From contig NZ_JXQD01000024.1 of the NCBI RefSeq assembly GCF_002100145.1, positions 436,094 to 500,093 on the forward strand: a stretch of 64,000 bases of DNA, read 5' to 3'. Shown here one piece after another: positions 36,952 through 47,395 of this stretch. The position numbers and the translations under genes are program-made. The notes under the pieces were generated by a model. It was not told the origin of the DNA and made no database searches. It saw nothing but the letters and a program-made list of their open reading frames with translations. Every line of letters begins with the position of its first letter. Within the stretch, counting starts at the first letter, position 1. Origin of the DNA: Vibrio sp. qd031 (GTDB lineage: Bacteria; Pseudomonadota; Gammaproteobacteria; Enterobacterales; Vibrionaceae).

Positions 36952-38640
36952 TTAGGCTTCTTGCTTAAGCTTTTTAAGCTCTGCTTCTCTGATCTCGCGG
37001 CGTAAGATTTTACCCACATTCGTTTTAGGCAATTCTTCGAAAAACTCAATCAGCTTAGGCACTTTATATCCGGTCAAATGCTCACGGCAATGATCGATTA
37101 GATCTTCTTTTGTGAGCGACGGGTCGCGTTTCACAACGCAAATCTTCACTAATTCACCGCTGGCGTCATTTGGCACGCCGATGGCCGCGACTTCCAGCAC
37201 TTTTCCGTGCAGTGCTACGACATCTTCAATTTCGTTTGGATAAACGTTAAATCCAGACACCAAAATCATGTCTTTTTTGCGGTCAACAATGTGCAAAAAG
37301 CCTTCGTCATCAAACTTCACTATATCGCCGGTCGACAACCAGCCCTGCTCATTAATGACGTCTTTACTCGCTTCTTGGCGATTCCAGTAACCTTGCATCA
37401 CTTGAGGCCCACGTACTTGTAGCTCGCCAATTTCAGTATTGGCAATTGGGTTGCCTTCGTCATCAATAATACGGACGTCCGTGGAGGCCACAGGAACACC
37501 AATTGAGCCGTTGTATTCGCCTAAGTCATATGGGCATGCAGCAACCAAGGGTGAACACTCTGTGAGACCATAGCCTTCTATTAGCTGAACCCCAGTGGCC
37601 TTTTTCCAACGCTCTGCAACTGAGCGTTGCACCGCCATACCACCACCAACGGTTAGGTTTAGGTTACTGAAATTAAGCTCGTGAAAATCTTCATTGTTAA
37701 GCAATCCATTAAACAGCGTGTTCACACCAGTAATTGCCGTAAAGGGATACTTGGACAGCTCTTTCACAAACCCAGGTATGTCACGGGGATTGGTGATCAT
37801 CAGGTTACGCGCGCCCATTTCGATGAACAGCAAACAGTTTACTGTCAACGCAAAGACGTGGTACAGCGGAAGCGCCGTGACCACCAACTCTTTGCCCGGA
37901 CGTAGGATAGGGGCGTAGTGGGCTTTGGCCTGCATTACGTTTGCCACCATGTTTCTATGGGTAAGCACCGCCCCTTTAGCCACACCAGTGGTGCCGCCTG
38001 TGTATTGTAAAAAGGCGATGTCTTCACCAGACATGAAAGGCTTAACATATTGCAGACGACGACCTTTTTGCAGCGCTTTCTTAAACGAAATAGCCCCAGG
38101 AAGATCATATTTAGGCACCATACCTTTAACGTACTTCACCACAAAGTCGACGACAGTGCCTTTGGCTGTAGGTAGCAACTGGCCCAAACTGGTCAGCACC
38201 ACATTTTTAACCGGAGTATCTGCTACGATTTGCTCTAGAGTACTAGCGAAGTTAGACACAATAACAATAGTCTCTGCGCCTGAATCACTCAATTGATGTT
38301 GTAGCTCACGTGGGGTATACAGCGGATTCACATTGACCGCGATTAGGCCCGCTCTCAACACACCAAATAGAGCAATCGGATATTGAAGCAAGTTGGGCAT
38401 CATGATCGCGACGCGATCGCCCTTCTTAAGTTTGAGTTCATTTTGCAAATAAGCGGCAAAAGCACGGCTGCGCTCTTCCAGCTTGCGATAAGTCATTAGG
38501 GCACCCATGTTAATGAATGCTGGCTGATCGGCGTAGTTTCTTACCGAATTTTCGAACATATCGACCAACGACGGGTAGGCATCTGGATCGATTGTTTCAG
38601 GAACGTCCTCTGGATAGCGAGACAGCCAAGGTTTGTCCAC
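36952..38640 (-). CDS. fadD: Long-chain fatty-acid--CoA ligase FadD
   Basis: A 562-residue inner-membrane-associated acyl-CoA synthetase that activates fatty acids for beta-oxidation. It has the ATP/AMP motif [12 protein letters not shown] (about residues 210-221), the linker-binding [10 protein letters not shown], the FACS signature [36 protein letters not shown], and the catalytic lysine region NVGKILRRE. The GTG at 38640 is chosen over an ATG 33 bases upstream: AAGGAAA precedes it, and [14 protein letters not shown] aligns with the E. coli start and gives nearly the E. coli length (561). No clear FadR site was found upstream. It belongs to the yoaA-tsaB-slp-fadD cluster. Confidence 0.96.
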   Translation of the reverse strand: MDKPWLSRYPEDVPETIDPDAYPSLVDMFENSVRNYADQPAFINMGALMTYRKLEERSRAFAAYLQNELKLKKGDRVAIMMPNLLQYPIALFGVLRAGLIAVNVNPLYTPRELQHQLSDSGAETIVIVSNFASTLEQIVADTPVKNVVLTSLGQLLPTAKGTVVDFVVKYVKGMVPKYDLPGAISFKKALQKGRRLQYVKPFMSGEDIAFLQYTGGTTGVAKGAVLTHRNMVANVMQAKAHYAPILRPGKELVVTALPLYHVFALTVNCLLFIEMGARNLMITNPRDIPGFVKELSKYPFTAITGVNTLFNGLLNNEDFHELNFSNLNLTVGGGMAVQRSVAERWKKATGVQLIEGYGLTECSPLVAACPYDLGEYNGSIGVPVASTDVRIIDDEGNPIANTEIGELQVRGPQVMQGYWNRQEASKDVINEQGWLSTGDIVKFDDEGFLHIVDRKKDMILVSGFNVYPNEIEDVVALHGKVLEVAAIGVPNDASGELVKICVVKRDPSLTKEDLIDHCREHLTGYKVPKLIEFFEELPKTNVGKILRREIREAELKKLKQEA

Positions 38641-38742
38641 GTTACTTTCCTTATTGTGATTATTTGTGGTCATTACATCATACCGAGAAAAAATTGAAAA
38701 CTAAGGTTTAAACAGTTGTTTGAAAATTGTTAACTGACACAG

Positions 38743-39291
38743 TTATTTTACATCTTGAATGATTCGTCCATTGCGTGGCCCACTGGAATAAGGGCGACAA
38801 TAACGATAAAGGCAATCAAAACTGCTTGGGTAATCATCGACGACTACACGTTCTGTGAGCGTCCAAAGATAGACGTTTTGTACATCCAATATTGGCACAT
38901 TTAATTGGTAGTCCCCGACTTGGGCTTCTTCCGTACCTCGGTAGATTGCGTTGACAGTGAGCAGTCGACCCGGAGAGTACGTCACCGGCTCTAGAAAGGT
39001 TGGAATGTACAAAACAATTCGCCCCTCTGGTTCGGCTTTTATATTGGGTTTTGCGTCCCCTTTCAATGGCAAGTTAGCCAATTCTATTCGCGTCGATTCT
39101 GCTAAGTTATCTATCTTAGCGATAACCCCTGCGACACGATACCACTCACCCACTGCTGCTTGTTGCCCGATCAAGTGTTGGTAGTTATTTAGTTCAATAC
39201 TTTCATCTATGGCCAACTGTTCAGGGACGGAACTGCAGCCAGACATTAGAACAACCAGCCCAAGTAAGGCTGCACTAAGAGCTCGAGACAT
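38743..39291 (-). CDS. Slp-family outer membrane lipoprotein
   Basis: A 182-residue lipoprotein: signal peptide with lipobox LMSGC (Cys about residue 19), then the Slp/YeaY domain (YQHLIGQQAAVGEWYRVAGVIAKID; GRIVLYIPTFLEPVTYSPGRLLTVNA; YLWTLTERVVVDDYPSSF). E. coli relatives are Slp (starvation-induced) and YeaY, the latter also between tsaB and fadD. AGGTGA precedes the ATG. Function beyond the outer membrane stress response is unclear. Confidence 0.92.
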   Translation of the reverse strand: MSRALSAALLGLVVLMSGCSSVPEQLAIDESIELNNYQHLIGQQAAVGEWYRVAGVIAKIDNLAESTRIELANLPLKGDAKPNIKAEPEGRIVLYIPTFLEPVTYSPGRLLTVNAIYRGTEEAQVGDYQLNVPILDVQNVYLWTLTERVVVDDYPSSFDCLYRYCRPYSSGPRNGRIIQDVK

Positions 39292-39336
39292 ACTTCACCT
39301 CGGTAGGGTTCATTTAACGGTTCGATAGGCGTCGCG

Positions 39337-39624
39337 TTAGATATAGAGATCGACGCCAACAAGCTGTTCCAACTCTTCACGTCTGGCTTGATTGGCCACG
39401 TTAAGATACTCCTGCATCGCTTGGCGCGAGCTGCCTTCCGGCAAATCGTACTGAACTCGAGCTTGGTTTATCCGCTCTTCTGAGGTCATACGAATCGGCT
39501 TGGACGCCAGAGGCATCACCGAATGAGTTGAGTTGGTATCGGTTTTGTTGGTTGATTGCGCTTTTGAACGATCGGATTTAGGTAATGGGGTAACCTGCGA
39601 TGGCAAACCGTTAATTCGATTCAT
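39337..39624 (-). CDS. Hypothetical protein between tsaB and slp, 95 residues
   Basis: I do not recognise a named family. The first half is low-complexity, Ser/Thr/Pro/Lys-rich and probably disordered (residues 1-45). The second half (SEERINQARVQYDLPEGSSRQAMQEYLNVANQARREELEQLVGVDLYI) is helical and looks conserved. GGAGAG precedes the ATG. It is embedded in the yoaA-tsaB-slp-fadD gene string, 35 bases after tsaB and 45 before slp, so it is likely cotranscribed. Confidence 0.8.
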   Translation of the reverse strand: MNRINGLPSQVTPLPKSDRSKAQSTNKTDTNSTHSVMPLASKPIRMTSEERINQARVQYDLPEGSSRQAMQEYLNVANQARREELEQLVGVDLYI

Positions 39625-39659
39625 CTATCTCTCCTATCTCCAATTCAACCCAATCGCAT

Positions 39660-40361
39660 CTACTGCTTTTTGGGCTGTTTTTTCCACGCAACGTTGTCAC
39701 GCAAGTAGGTGGGTTCAGACGCCTCTGCAGCCGTCACCTCTCCTTTAGAATAAGCGTGTTTTGCCAGTATCACAATATCTTCGGCTTCTGGGTAAAGAAC
39801 CTCACCTGCGACGGTAGACAGTGGCAATTGCGATAGAGGCTCTTGGTATGCTGCCCATCCCGTACCCGCTTGCGTCCAGGTCGATGAGTCAGAAGACAAC
39901 TGCTCGGCAAGTGTTGCCGGAGGGATCACGCACTCTTGGTCCATTGGCGCCCAATGGCCATCGCTTTGACGAACAAAGCGTCCCCAATACACTTCGCTCA
40001 TGCGCGCATCAATGGCGCAGACGACATGGCTTGCACCGTGCACTCGAAAACTGGCTTGTGCCATTGCTTCTAAGGTAGAAATGCCTATCATTGGCAGATC
40101 AGCACCAAATGCCAGGCCTTGCGCCATTCCAATACCAATTCTGACGCCAGTAAAACTTCCTGGTCCACGACCAAATGCTAACGCATCTAAGTCGCTTAAA
40201 CGTAATTTGGCCTCAGCCAATACAGCCTCAACCATCGGTAAAACGTTATCTGCGTGGCCGCGTGGAGCAAACTCGCTGCGGCTATAAAGTGCGTCGCCAT
40301 CCAAAAGTGCTACAGAGCAGTTTTCGGTGGAGGTGTCGATGGCCAAAATCTTTACGGTCAT
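39660..40361 (-). CDS. tsaB: tRNA threonylcarbamoyladenosine biosynthesis protein TsaB (YeaZ)
   Basis: A 233-residue ASKHA-fold partner of TsaD and TsaE, needed for N6-threonylcarbamoyl-adenosine at position 37 of ANN-decoding tRNAs. Typical segments are [16 protein letters not shown] (about residues 5-20), the [26 protein letters not shown] loop (about 61-86) and [13 protein letters not shown] (about 119-131). The C-terminal KQPKKQ tail is basic. It starts nine bases after yoaA ends, suggesting an operon. Confidence 0.95.
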   Translation of the reverse strand: MTVKILAIDTSTENCSVALLDGDALYSRSEFAPRGHADNVLPMVEAVLAEAKLRLSDLDALAFGRGPGSFTGVRIGIGMAQGLAFGADLPMIGISTLEAMAQASFRVHGASHVVCAIDARMSEVYWGRFVRQSDGHWAPMDQECVIPPATLAEQLSSDSSTWTQAGTGWAAYQEPLSQLPLSTVAGEVLYPEAEDIVILAKHAYSKGEVTAAEASEPTYLRDNVAWKKQPKKQ

Positions 40362-40370
40362 GGTACTGAA

Positions 40371-42293
40371 TTAATCTCGTGGTTCTTGTAAAAAGTCTAT
40401 CACTCTTTCTAAACTGCGATGCCGAGTAAACGGTGGCAAACTGTCTAAAAAAATGGGTGCATAATCTTTGGTCACTAACCGGTTATCACAAATAACCAGC
40501 GCGCCGTGATCGGTTTTATCCCGAATCAACCGCCCGACTCCCTGTTTCAATGCAATGACCGCATCGGGTAATTGAACATCGACAAAAGGTTCTCCGCCTT
40601 TTACGCGGCAATCTTCAATGCGCGCCTTTAACAACGGGTCATCGGGAGACGTAAACGGTAGTTTGTCGATGATAACACAGCTTAAGCTGTCACCTCTAAC
40701 ATCAATCCCTTCCCAAAATGCACCAGTGGCAACAAGCAGTGCATTACCAAGCTCAGTAAACTGATTGAGTGTCGCCTGTTTGTTGGTTTCACCTTGCATC
40801 AATACCGGAAGGTCGAGCGATTCTCGAAAGCCTTTGGTTAACTCTCGCATCATTGCGTGGGAGGTGCATAAGAAAAAGCAGCGCCCTTGGTTGGCTTCTA
40901 TAACTGGCGTTAGGGTTTTAACCAGATGCTTGGCGTATCCTGGATCGGAAACTTCTGGCAGATAACGAGGCACACAAAACGACACCTGATTGGGGTAGTC
41001 AAATGGGCTCGGTAAACTAAACTGCTTTATCGGCTTGAGCCCGAGCCTTTGACTAAAATGAGTAAAGTCATCCGCTACCGCAAGCGTCGCAGAGGTAAAT
41101 ACCCATGCGGCCTGCCGCTCTCGCATCTGCTCGCTAAATTTATCGGCCACCGTTAACGGTGTTATATGCAGCGCAAAATGCCGTGGCGAGCATTCGTACC
41201 AGTAGGAATATCCAGTAATAGACACATCGCACACCCGCTTGAGACGAGATTGCAACGTCATAAGGCGCTCCCAAGCGGCATCTAACAACTCGCTGCGACC
41301 AAGCGCTAACTTAAGCACTTGCTGTGCAAAATCAAACGCTTCATTCATTTGTTCTATTTGTCGTTGGACTTCAGGCCGCGATATCGCCTCACGCCAATTG
41401 CCTTTGTCACCATTATCCCCTAACAATATGCGCATATCTTGCGCCACTTGAGTGATCCTTTGCGCTACTTTTTGCAGCTGTCGCATGTCTTTGGCTTGTG
41501 ACCGATAGCCAATTTCTATGTCCTTTCCCAGATCGGCTATTTGTCGACTGGATAACGACTGACCAAAATACTGGCTTGCAATGTCTGGCAGTTGATGGGC
41601 TTCATCAAAAATAAACACATCGGCCTCTGGGATAAGCTCACCAAAACCCGTCTCTTTTATCGCTAAATCCGCCATAAAGAGGTGGTGATTAACAATGACC
41701 AAGTCAGATTCTAGGGCTTTTTTACGGGCTTTGAGAACATAGCAATCTTGATAGCTAGGGCAATCTTTGCCCATACAATTATCGTTGGTAGAGGTTATCA
41801 GTGGGATCGCAGGGCTGTCTTCAGGTAAAGTTTCACATTCCCCCAAATCTCCGCTGCTGCTGGAAGATGCCCAACTTCTCACTTTAACCAGTTGCGCAAA
41901 GTGTTGGTTGTCGCCGTCCGGCGAATGGCTCTCGACCATTTGTTGGCTGAGTCGTTCTAAGCACAAATAATTGGAACGCCCCTTTAGCAGCGTGACTTGC
42001 CCAAAGTAATTTAACGCACCAATGATTAACGGGAGATCTCGGTGGTAGAGCTGCTCTTGAAGGTTTTTCGAGCCGGTGCTTAATATGATTTTTTTACCGC
42101 TCAGCAGCGCAGGAACCAAATAGGCGAACGTTTTACCTGTGCCTGTTCCAGCCTCAACAACCAATTGCGCATCGCTTGCGATCGCGTTTTCCACCGCTTC
42201 AGCCATATCAATTTGAGGCTGCCTCGCTTGAAACCCTGTTATCGCTTTACTTAACGCACCATTTGCTGCAAATGCTTTGGTCACCGCGGCCAT
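40371..42293 (-). CDS. yoaA: ATP-dependent DNA helicase YoaA (DinG/XPD-like)
   Basis: A 640-residue superfamily 2 helicase of the XPD/DinG group. It has Walker A EAGTGTGKTFAYLVPAL (about residues 47-63), a cluster of cysteines (C..., CMGKDCPSYQDCYVL, about 172-190) expected to bind a 4Fe-4S cluster, DEAH in FIFDEAHQLPD (about 229-239), the motif FWEGIDVRGDSLSCVIIDKLPF, and motif VI VGRLIRD. YoaA in E. coli works with the HolC subunit of polymerase III in repair of stalled forks. First gene of the yoaA-tsaB string. Confidence 0.94.
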   Translation of the reverse strand: MAAVTKAFAANGALSKAITGFQARQPQIDMAEAVENAIASDAQLVVEAGTGTGKTFAYLVPALLSGKKIILSTGSKNLQEQLYHRDLPLIIGALNYFGQVTLLKGRSNYLCLERLSQQMVESHSPDGDNQHFAQLVKVRSWASSSSSGDLGECETLPEDSPAIPLITSTNDNCMGKDCPSYQDCYVLKARKKALESDLVIVNHHLFMADLAIKETGFGELIPEADVFIFDEAHQLPDIASQYFGQSLSSRQIADLGKDIEIGYRSQAKDMRQLQKVAQRITQVAQDMRILLGDNGDKGNWREAISRPEVQRQIEQMNEAFDFAQQVLKLALGRSELLDAAWERLMTLQSRLKRVCDVSITGYSYWYECSPRHFALHITPLTVADKFSEQMRERQAAWVFTSATLAVADDFTHFSQRLGLKPIKQFSLPSPFDYPNQVSFCVPRYLPEVSDPGYAKHLVKTLTPVIEANQGRCFFLCTSHAMMRELTKGFRESLDLPVLMQGETNKQATLNQFTELGNALLVATGAFWEGIDVRGDSLSCVIIDKLPFTSPDDPLLKARIEDCRVKGGEPFVDVQLPDAVIALKQGVGRLIRDKTDHGALVICDNRLVTKDYAPIFLDSLPPFTRHRSLERVIDFLQEPRD

Positions 42294-42463
42294 ATTTTCT
42301 CCCTTCCAATCTACCGCGACAGATTACCACGCTGAACAATTTTGACCATGGGTTTAGCACAGCAGTGAGGACAATCGTAACTCACACTAAGATAGCAGTT
42401 GAATCCTTAAGCTATTTCGAATATTACTAGGGGTAGTATGATAATGAAAAGCACACACAACTT

Positions 42464-43297
42464 ATGGAAAAGAAAACCTTACTCACCCACTGCAGCGATG
42501 CGCCTGGGCTAATCTCTAAAATCACCAATATCTGTTACAAACACCAGCTTAATATTATTCACAACAATGAGTTTGTTGATAATGCTAGCGGCCACTTCTT
42601 TATGCGCACGGAACTAGAGGGATATTTTAACGACCAAACCTTTTTGGCCGATCTCGATCAAGCGCTGCCTGAAGGTACAAAGCGCAGACTGGTCAGTTCT
42701 GAGCGCAAACGCATTGTGATTCTTGTGACTAAAGAGTCCCACTGCTTAGGCGATATTTTAATGAAGACCTACGATGGTAGCCTTAATGTAGACATCGCTG
42801 CGGTTGTCGGAAACTACGATTCCTTACAGACCCTAACAGAGAAGTTTGATATCCCGTATCATCATGTCTCTCATGTTGATCTTTCTCGTGAAGAACACGA
42901 ACAAAAAGTCATGGAAGCCATTGCACCTTACGCGCCCGATCTACTGGTGCTGGCCAAATACATGCGCGTACTGACCCCTAGTTTCGTTGAGCAATACCAC
43001 CATAAAATTGTCAACATTCACCACAGCTTTTTGCCCGCATTCATTGGCGCTAAACCATATCAGCAAGCCTACGATCGCGGTGTGAAAATAATTGGTGCCA
43101 CCGCGCACTATGTGACCAACGACCTAGATGAGGGTCCGATCATTAAGCAAGACGTTATTCCTGTTGATCACAATTTTAGTGCCAAAGATATGGCGCAAGC
43201 GGGTCGAGACGTCGAGAAAAACGTATTGAGTAAAGCGCTCAATAAAGTACTAAATGATCACGTATTTGTGTACGGCAATAAGACCGTCATTTTGTAA
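42464..43297 (+). CDS. purU: Formyltetrahydrofolate deformylase PurU
   Basis: A 277-residue enzyme that hydrolyses 10-formyl-THF to THF and formate. An N-terminal ACT domain (about residues 1-80, LLTHCSDAPGLISKITNICYKHQLNI) is followed by a formyltransferase domain with KYMRVLTPSFVEQY, the catalytic Asn-His region VNIHHSFLPAFIGAKPY (about 184-200) and IGATAHYVTNDLDEGPII. No clear Shine-Dalgarno is visible before the ATG. Monocistronic and followed by a terminator. Confidence 0.95.
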   Translation: MEKKTLLTHCSDAPGLISKITNICYKHQLNIIHNNEFVDNASGHFFMRTELEGYFNDQTFLADLDQALPEGTKRRLVSSERKRIVILVTKESHCLGDILMKTYDGSLNVDIAAVVGNYDSLQTLTEKFDIPYHHVSHVDLSREEHEQKVMEAIAPYAPDLLVLAKYMRVLTPSFVEQYHHKIVNIHHSFLPAFIGAKPYQQAYDRGVKIIGATAHYVTNDLDEGPIIKQDVIPVDHNFSAKDMAQAGRDVEKNVLSKALNKVLNDHVFVYGNKTVIL

Positions 43298-43316
43298 ACA
43301 AAACCTGTAACGCTAT

Positions 43317-43355
43317 AGCCCGTCGAGCCCATTAAGGTTTGGCGGGCTTTGTTTT
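43317..43355 (+). terminator. Terminator after purU
   Basis: AGCCCGTC/GGCGGGCT stem followed by TTGTTTT, between convergent purU and yecM. Confidence 0.8.
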
Positions 43356-43363
43356 ATGGCGAG

Positions 43364-43969
43364 TTACTGGTTTTGCTCCGAATGGACAATAGACTTAAGC
43401 GAATGTGGATGCAGTTTAATGCACACACCGTTATGCTTAAACGCCACCGTCGGGTTTGCTAGACGCTCGCCTTCTCCTTTTGGACTGGATAACTTCACCG
43501 CGATGCCTAACGCGTCTAAACGGTCGCATTGCTGCGCAAAGTCAGGGTAACGATGCAATAACTCATCAAAAAACGCTTCAGCGCTTTCGGCCTCACTGGG
43601 TACGACAAATTCAACATGTTCCCAACCTTGGCTCGAATAGAACTTATCTCTGGCAGGGTATGGCAGCTCTAAACACTCTATCGAGCCATACGGCGTTGAC
43701 AGTGGCTGGTCAAATTCGATCACGATGATCGGTCGGCCATTAATGTGTGCATTGGAAATCTGACGGCCCTTGCCTAGCCACAATTTGTGAGCGTGCTCGG
43801 CAACGTCTTTACTATTAATGCGCATCGCAATGTGGTCGGCTTGCAAACCCTTTAAATCCAGTTTCAGATTAGAGGCCAACGCCTCGATGTTGCGCCAAAA
43901 TGTGGGTAGCTGCTCCATCATTTGTGGAGGCAATAATTGTTGCTGCTGTAAAAGCGACTGTGACACCAT
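43364..43969 (-). CDS. yecM: VOC-fold protein YecM
   Basis: A 201-residue protein of the YecM family (vicinal oxygen chelate fold, putative metal-binding, function unknown). Family features include DHIAMRINSKDVAEHAHKLWLGKGRQISNAHINGRPIIVIEFDQPL (about residues 45-90), GWEHVEFVV and HNGVCIKLHPHSLKSIV at the end. It is divergent from argS, as in E. coli, which supports the assignment. Confidence 0.9.
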   Translation of the reverse strand: MVSQSLLQQQQLLPPQMMEQLPTFWRNIEALASNLKLDLKGLQADHIAMRINSKDVAEHAHKLWLGKGRQISNAHINGRPIIVIEFDQPLSTPYGSIECLELPYPARDKFYSSQGWEHVEFVVPSEAESAEAFFDELLHRYPDFAQQCDRLDALGIAVKLSSPKGEGERLANPTVAFKHNGVCIKLHPHSLKSIVHSEQNQ

Positions 43970-44194
43970 GTGCGTTACCCTTCCTTACGTGTGCGATCGT
44001 CGCCATGCTAACAATTTAAGCCTGCTTTTCCCATTTTTTCACGTCACGGCTTTTTAATCACAAATTAGACCGTAATTTCCTTAAATCCTCTCTATAAGCC
44101 ATGCAAGAAAATTGGTATCATTACCGCCATTTTTGTGAACTTAAACAGCATATCCCAAGAGGTTGCTGTGATCCTTAGATTGAAGGAAACGCGA

Positions 44195-45928
44195 GTGAAT
44201 ATCCAAGCACTGATTAACGACAAAGTCTCTCAAGCACTAGAAGCCGCTGGCGCCCCAGCGGGCAGTCCTGCTGCTGTGCGACAATCTGCAAAGCCACAGT
44301 TTGGTGATTACCAAGCAAATGGCGTCATGGGCGTGGCCAAAAAGCTAGGCACTAACCCACGAGAATTTGCACAAAAAGTATTGGATAACCTTGATTTAGA
44401 CGGTATAGCGAGCAAACTCGAAATCGCAGGTCCTGGATTTATTAATATTTTCCTAAGCCCAGAGTTTTTAGCGCATCAAGCTGACCTTGCTCTTGCCGAC
44501 AGCCGTTTAGGTGTTGCCGCAGAAGCCCCAAAAACCATTGTTGCCGATTATTCAGCACCAAACGTAGCGAAAGAAATGCACGTTGGCCATCTGCGCTCAA
44601 CCATTATTGGTGACGCGGTTGTTCGCACATTAGAGTTTCTAGGGCACAAGGTCGTTCGCGCTAACCACATCGGTGACTGGGGCACGCAATTTGGTATGCT
44701 GATTGCCAACCTTGAGCGTGTTCAGCAGGAGACCGGTGAAGTATCAATGAAGCTGTCGGATCTCGAAGGCTTTTACCGTGAGTCTAAGAAGCTTTATGAC
44801 GAAGACGCCGCTTTTGCTGAAAAAGCTCGCGGCTATGTAGTTAAGTTGCAAGGTGGTGACGCTTACTGCAACGAAATGTGGAAAAAATTGGTTGATGTGA
44901 CGATGGAAACCAACCAACACAACTACGATCGTTTAAACGTATCGCTTACCCGCGAAGATGTAATGGGTGAGAGTATGTATAACGATATGCTTCCCGGCGT
45001 AGTCGCAGACCTTAAAGCTCAAGGTCTTGCAAAAGAAGACGATGGCGCTCAAGTTGTATTCCTAGACGAATATAAAAATAAAGATGGCGAAGCCATGGGC
45101 GTGATCATCCAGAAGCGTGATGGCGGCTACCTATACACCACAACCGATATCGCATGTGCCAAATATCGTTACGAAACCCTTGGCGCAGATCGTGTGTTGT
45201 ACTTCATTGATTCGCGTCAGCATCAGCACCTTATGCAAGCTTGGAGCATTGTGCGTAAAGCGGGTTATATTCCAGAAGAAGTGAGCCTTGAGCACCATGC
45301 GTTCGGCATGATGCTAGGCAAAGATGGCCGTCCATTTAAGACCCGTGCTGGTGGTACAGTGCGTCTCGCGGATCTTCTTGATGAAGCAGAAGAGCGTGCA
45401 GCAAAACTGATCGAGTCAAAGAACCCTGGTCTAGACGCCTCCGAAAAGACTACCATCGCCAATACAGTTGCAATGGCCGCGGTGAAATACGCTGACTTGT
45501 CTAAACACCGCACCACCGATTATGTGTTCGACTGGGACAACATGTTGGCCTTTGAAGGTAACACTGCGCCTTACATGCAGTACGCTTACACTCGTGTCGC
45601 GTCTATCTTTGCAAAAGCCGGCGTAAGCATGGACTCGCTTGAGGGCAATATTACGGTTAGCGATGACAAAGAGAAGGCACTTATCGCCAAACTGCTTCAG
45701 TTTGAAGAAGCAGTACAAGCCGTAGCCCGTGAAGGCCAACCGCACCTAATGTGTAGTTACTTATTTGAGCTAGCAGGACAGTTCTCAAGCTTCTACGAAG
45801 CATGTCCAATCTTGAAGTGTGAAGATGAAGTGATCAAACAGAGCCGCCTTAAACTTGCAGCTCTAACAGCGAAAACCATTAAGCAAGGTTTATCTCTGCT
45901 TGGCATCAACACTCTAGAGCGTATGTAA
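44195..45928 (+). CDS. argS: Arginyl-tRNA synthetase
   Basis: A 577-residue class I aminoacyl-tRNA synthetase. GTG 44195 is chosen over an in-frame upstream start at 44135: GAAGGAAA lies just before it, [15 protein letters not shown] matches the E. coli N-terminus, and the length is then exactly that of E. coli ArgS. The HIGH-like motif is [16 protein letters not shown] (about residues 122-137), the KMSK-equivalent region [23 protein letters not shown] (about 370-392), and the anticodon-binding domain occupies the last 120 residues. Monocistronic. Confidence 0.97.
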   Translation: MNIQALINDKVSQALEAAGAPAGSPAAVRQSAKPQFGDYQANGVMGVAKKLGTNPREFAQKVLDNLDLDGIASKLEIAGPGFINIFLSPEFLAHQADLALADSRLGVAAEAPKTIVADYSAPNVAKEMHVGHLRSTIIGDAVVRTLEFLGHKVVRANHIGDWGTQFGMLIANLERVQQETGEVSMKLSDLEGFYRESKKLYDEDAAFAEKARGYVVKLQGGDAYCNEMWKKLVDVTMETNQHNYDRLNVSLTREDVMGESMYNDMLPGVVADLKAQGLAKEDDGAQVVFLDEYKNKDGEAMGVIIQKRDGGYLYTTTDIACAKYRYETLGADRVLYFIDSRQHQHLMQAWSIVRKAGYIPEEVSLEHHAFGMMLGKDGRPFKTRAGGTVRLADLLDEAEERAAKLIESKNPGLDASEKTTIANTVAMAAVKYADLSKHRTTDYVFDWDNMLAFEGNTAPYMQYAYTRVASIFAKAGVSMDSLEGNITVSDDKEKALIAKLLQFEEAVQAVAREGQPHLMCSYLFELAGQFSSFYEACPILKCEDEVIKQSRLKLAALTAKTIKQGLSLLGINTLERM

Positions 45929-45946
45929 CACGCAAACTTAGTACAC

Positions 45947-45974
45947 AAAGGAGCTCATATGGGCTCCTTTTTTG
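45947..45974 (+). terminator. Terminator of argS
   Basis: AAAGGAGC/GCTCCTTTTTT stem-loop 19 bases after the argS stop. Confidence 0.9.
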
Positions 45975-46052
45975 ATCTCTAAAACTAATGTTTTCTTACC
46001 GTTAAGAGCAGCAGACCTACCAGAAAAGTGTAAAATTTGTTAAGATGAAATC

Positions 46053-46205
46053 TACTTCAGGGCGGGGCGAAATTCCCCACCGGTGGTGATAGCGTTTCGC
46101 TTAAGCCCACGAGCGCTTTTTGGTCCTTCACTCCTTGAGCCAAAAAGGTCTAGCAGATTTGGTTAAATTCCAAAGCCGACGGTTACAGTCCGGATGAAAG
46201 AAGTA
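46053..46205 (+). promoter_or_regulatory. FMN riboswitch (RFN element)
   Basis: The conserved RFN core is easy to read: TTCAGGGCGGGGCGAAATTC..CCCACCGG near the 5' side, and CAGATTTGGT, CCGACGGTTACAGTCCGGATG near the 3' side. The closing helix is TACTTC (46053-46058) with GAAGTA (46200-46205). A variable arm with GACC/GGTC-type pairing lies between. It precedes an EamA transporter gene, not a riboflavin biosynthesis gene. Confidence 0.95.
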
Positions 46206-46227
46206 ACAAATGCCAATTGGCGCACTG

Positions 46228-46317
46228 CACCTTTAGCTTGCTAAAGGTGCGTTGGTGCTTGTCACATGGTGTGATTTCTCATTTTTGCTTCGGTAAAAAT
46301 GAGTGTTGGTGTTTGTC
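46228..46317 (+). repeat. Duplicated hairpin-plus-tail module after the riboswitch
   Basis: GCACCTTTAGC/GCTAAAGGTGC (46228-46251) is followed by GTTGGTGCTTGTCA. CTCATTTTT/AAAAATGAG (46278-46303) is followed by GTTGGTGTTTGTCA. The two tails are nearly identical, 52 bases apart. This is the expected position of the riboswitch expression platform. Confidence 0.6.
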
Positions 46318-46366
46318 ATTCTTATGCTCTGTTTACGTTATCTTACTTTTGTTTTTGGAGATCTTC

Positions 46367-47299
46367 GTGGCAGGAATATTATTAGTCATGTTTGCAGCAG
46401 CGCTTTGGGCGGCTGACACCCTTTTTCGTTACCCTCTGTTAGAGAACAACTCGACCCTTCAGATCGTGTTTTTTGAGCACCTTGTGCTAGTTGCTTTTAT
46501 CGTTGTATTAGCCATGTCTAAACCCAACTGGCGCTTTCGATACATTAAAGGCACGGCGTTTGCGTTTTTATTAATTGGTCTTTTTGGCTCAGTAATTGGT
46601 ACTTTAGCCTTCATCAAAGCCTTTAGCTTAATGAATCCAACCATTGTCATTTTGCTTCAAAAGCTCCAACCCATTATCGCCATTTCGTTGTCAGTGATAT
46701 TACTTAAAGAGACAATCAGTAAGCATTTTATTGCCTGTGCTGTACTCAGTTTAAGTGGCAGTGTGTTAATGATTGCACCGGACATCGTCGCACTCTCCCA
46801 TAGTGACAGTATGTGGTACTACAACCCTGCCATAACCGCAATTTTACTCGGCTATGGTTGTGCTCTGTTAGCAGTGTGCGCTTGGGGAGCGTCAACGGTG
46901 TATGGACGAAAACTGACGTTATCTGGTTACAACAGTGTGCAGATCATGACAGGTCGATTTGGACTTGCGTTTATCGCCCTCACCTTTTTGATGCTAATTA
47001 ATGGGGAATCCTTCCAATTACACGCCGGTGATGAGCTCAATCTTGTGTATATGGTCTTGCTGTCAGGGTTGATTGGTATGTTTTTATATTACAAAGGATT
47101 AGAGCGTATCCCTGCGCGATTCGGTACGCTTGCTGAGTTGTTTTTTCCTGTCGCTGCGGTGGGATTAAACTGGTGGTTGCTCGACATATCCCTAACCGGA
47201 TACCAGTTATCTGGCGCTGGGTTATTGATTGGTGGTACATTGCTATTGTCTCGTGATCCGGTACAGCAAACCAAGCAACCAGTATTAGCAACTGCCTAG
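46367..47299 (+). CDS. EamA-family transporter under FMN riboswitch, likely riboflavin importer (RibN-like)
   Basis: A 310-residue inner-membrane protein of the drug/metabolite transporter superfamily with two EamA repeats and about ten helices. GTG 46367 is chosen because TTGGAGA lies eight bases upstream; the open frame reaches back into the riboswitch but that part is not protein-like. Typical EamA segments are FGSVIGTLAFIKAFSLMNPTIVILLQKLQPIIAISLSVILLKE (about residues 80-122) and YYKGLERIPARFGTLAELFFPVAAV in the second half. An FMN riboswitch directly upstream strongly suggests a flavin-related substrate, and RibN riboflavin importers belong to this superfamily; the exact substrate is inferred. 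Confidence 0.85.
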   Translation: MAGILLVMFAAALWAADTLFRYPLLENNSTLQIVFFEHLVLVAFIVVLAMSKPNWRFRYIKGTAFAFLLIGLFGSVIGTLAFIKAFSLMNPTIVILLQKLQPIIAISLSVILLKETISKHFIACAVLSLSGSVLMIAPDIVALSHSDSMWYYNPAITAILLGYGCALLAVCAWGASTVYGRKLTLSGYNSVQIMTGRFGLAFIALTFLMLINGESFQLHAGDELNLVYMVLLSGLIGMFLYYKGLERIPARFGTLAELFFPVAAVGLNWWLLDISLTGYQLSGAGLLIGGTLLLSRDPVQQTKQPVLATA

Positions 47300-47395
47300 T
47301 TAACGATGGCTCGTTAGGTGGGAAGCGCATACAGTAGGTGCGCTTTCATTCGCAACAAGGTACCCTTTTCCTTATTTGATGCACGAGGATGAACG

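Noticed and set aside
38641..38745. TAACTG-ACA-CAGTTA palindrome and a possible FadR site upstream of fadD
   Set aside because: The palindrome overlaps the slp stop and does not match the FadR consensus; no FadR site was recognised.
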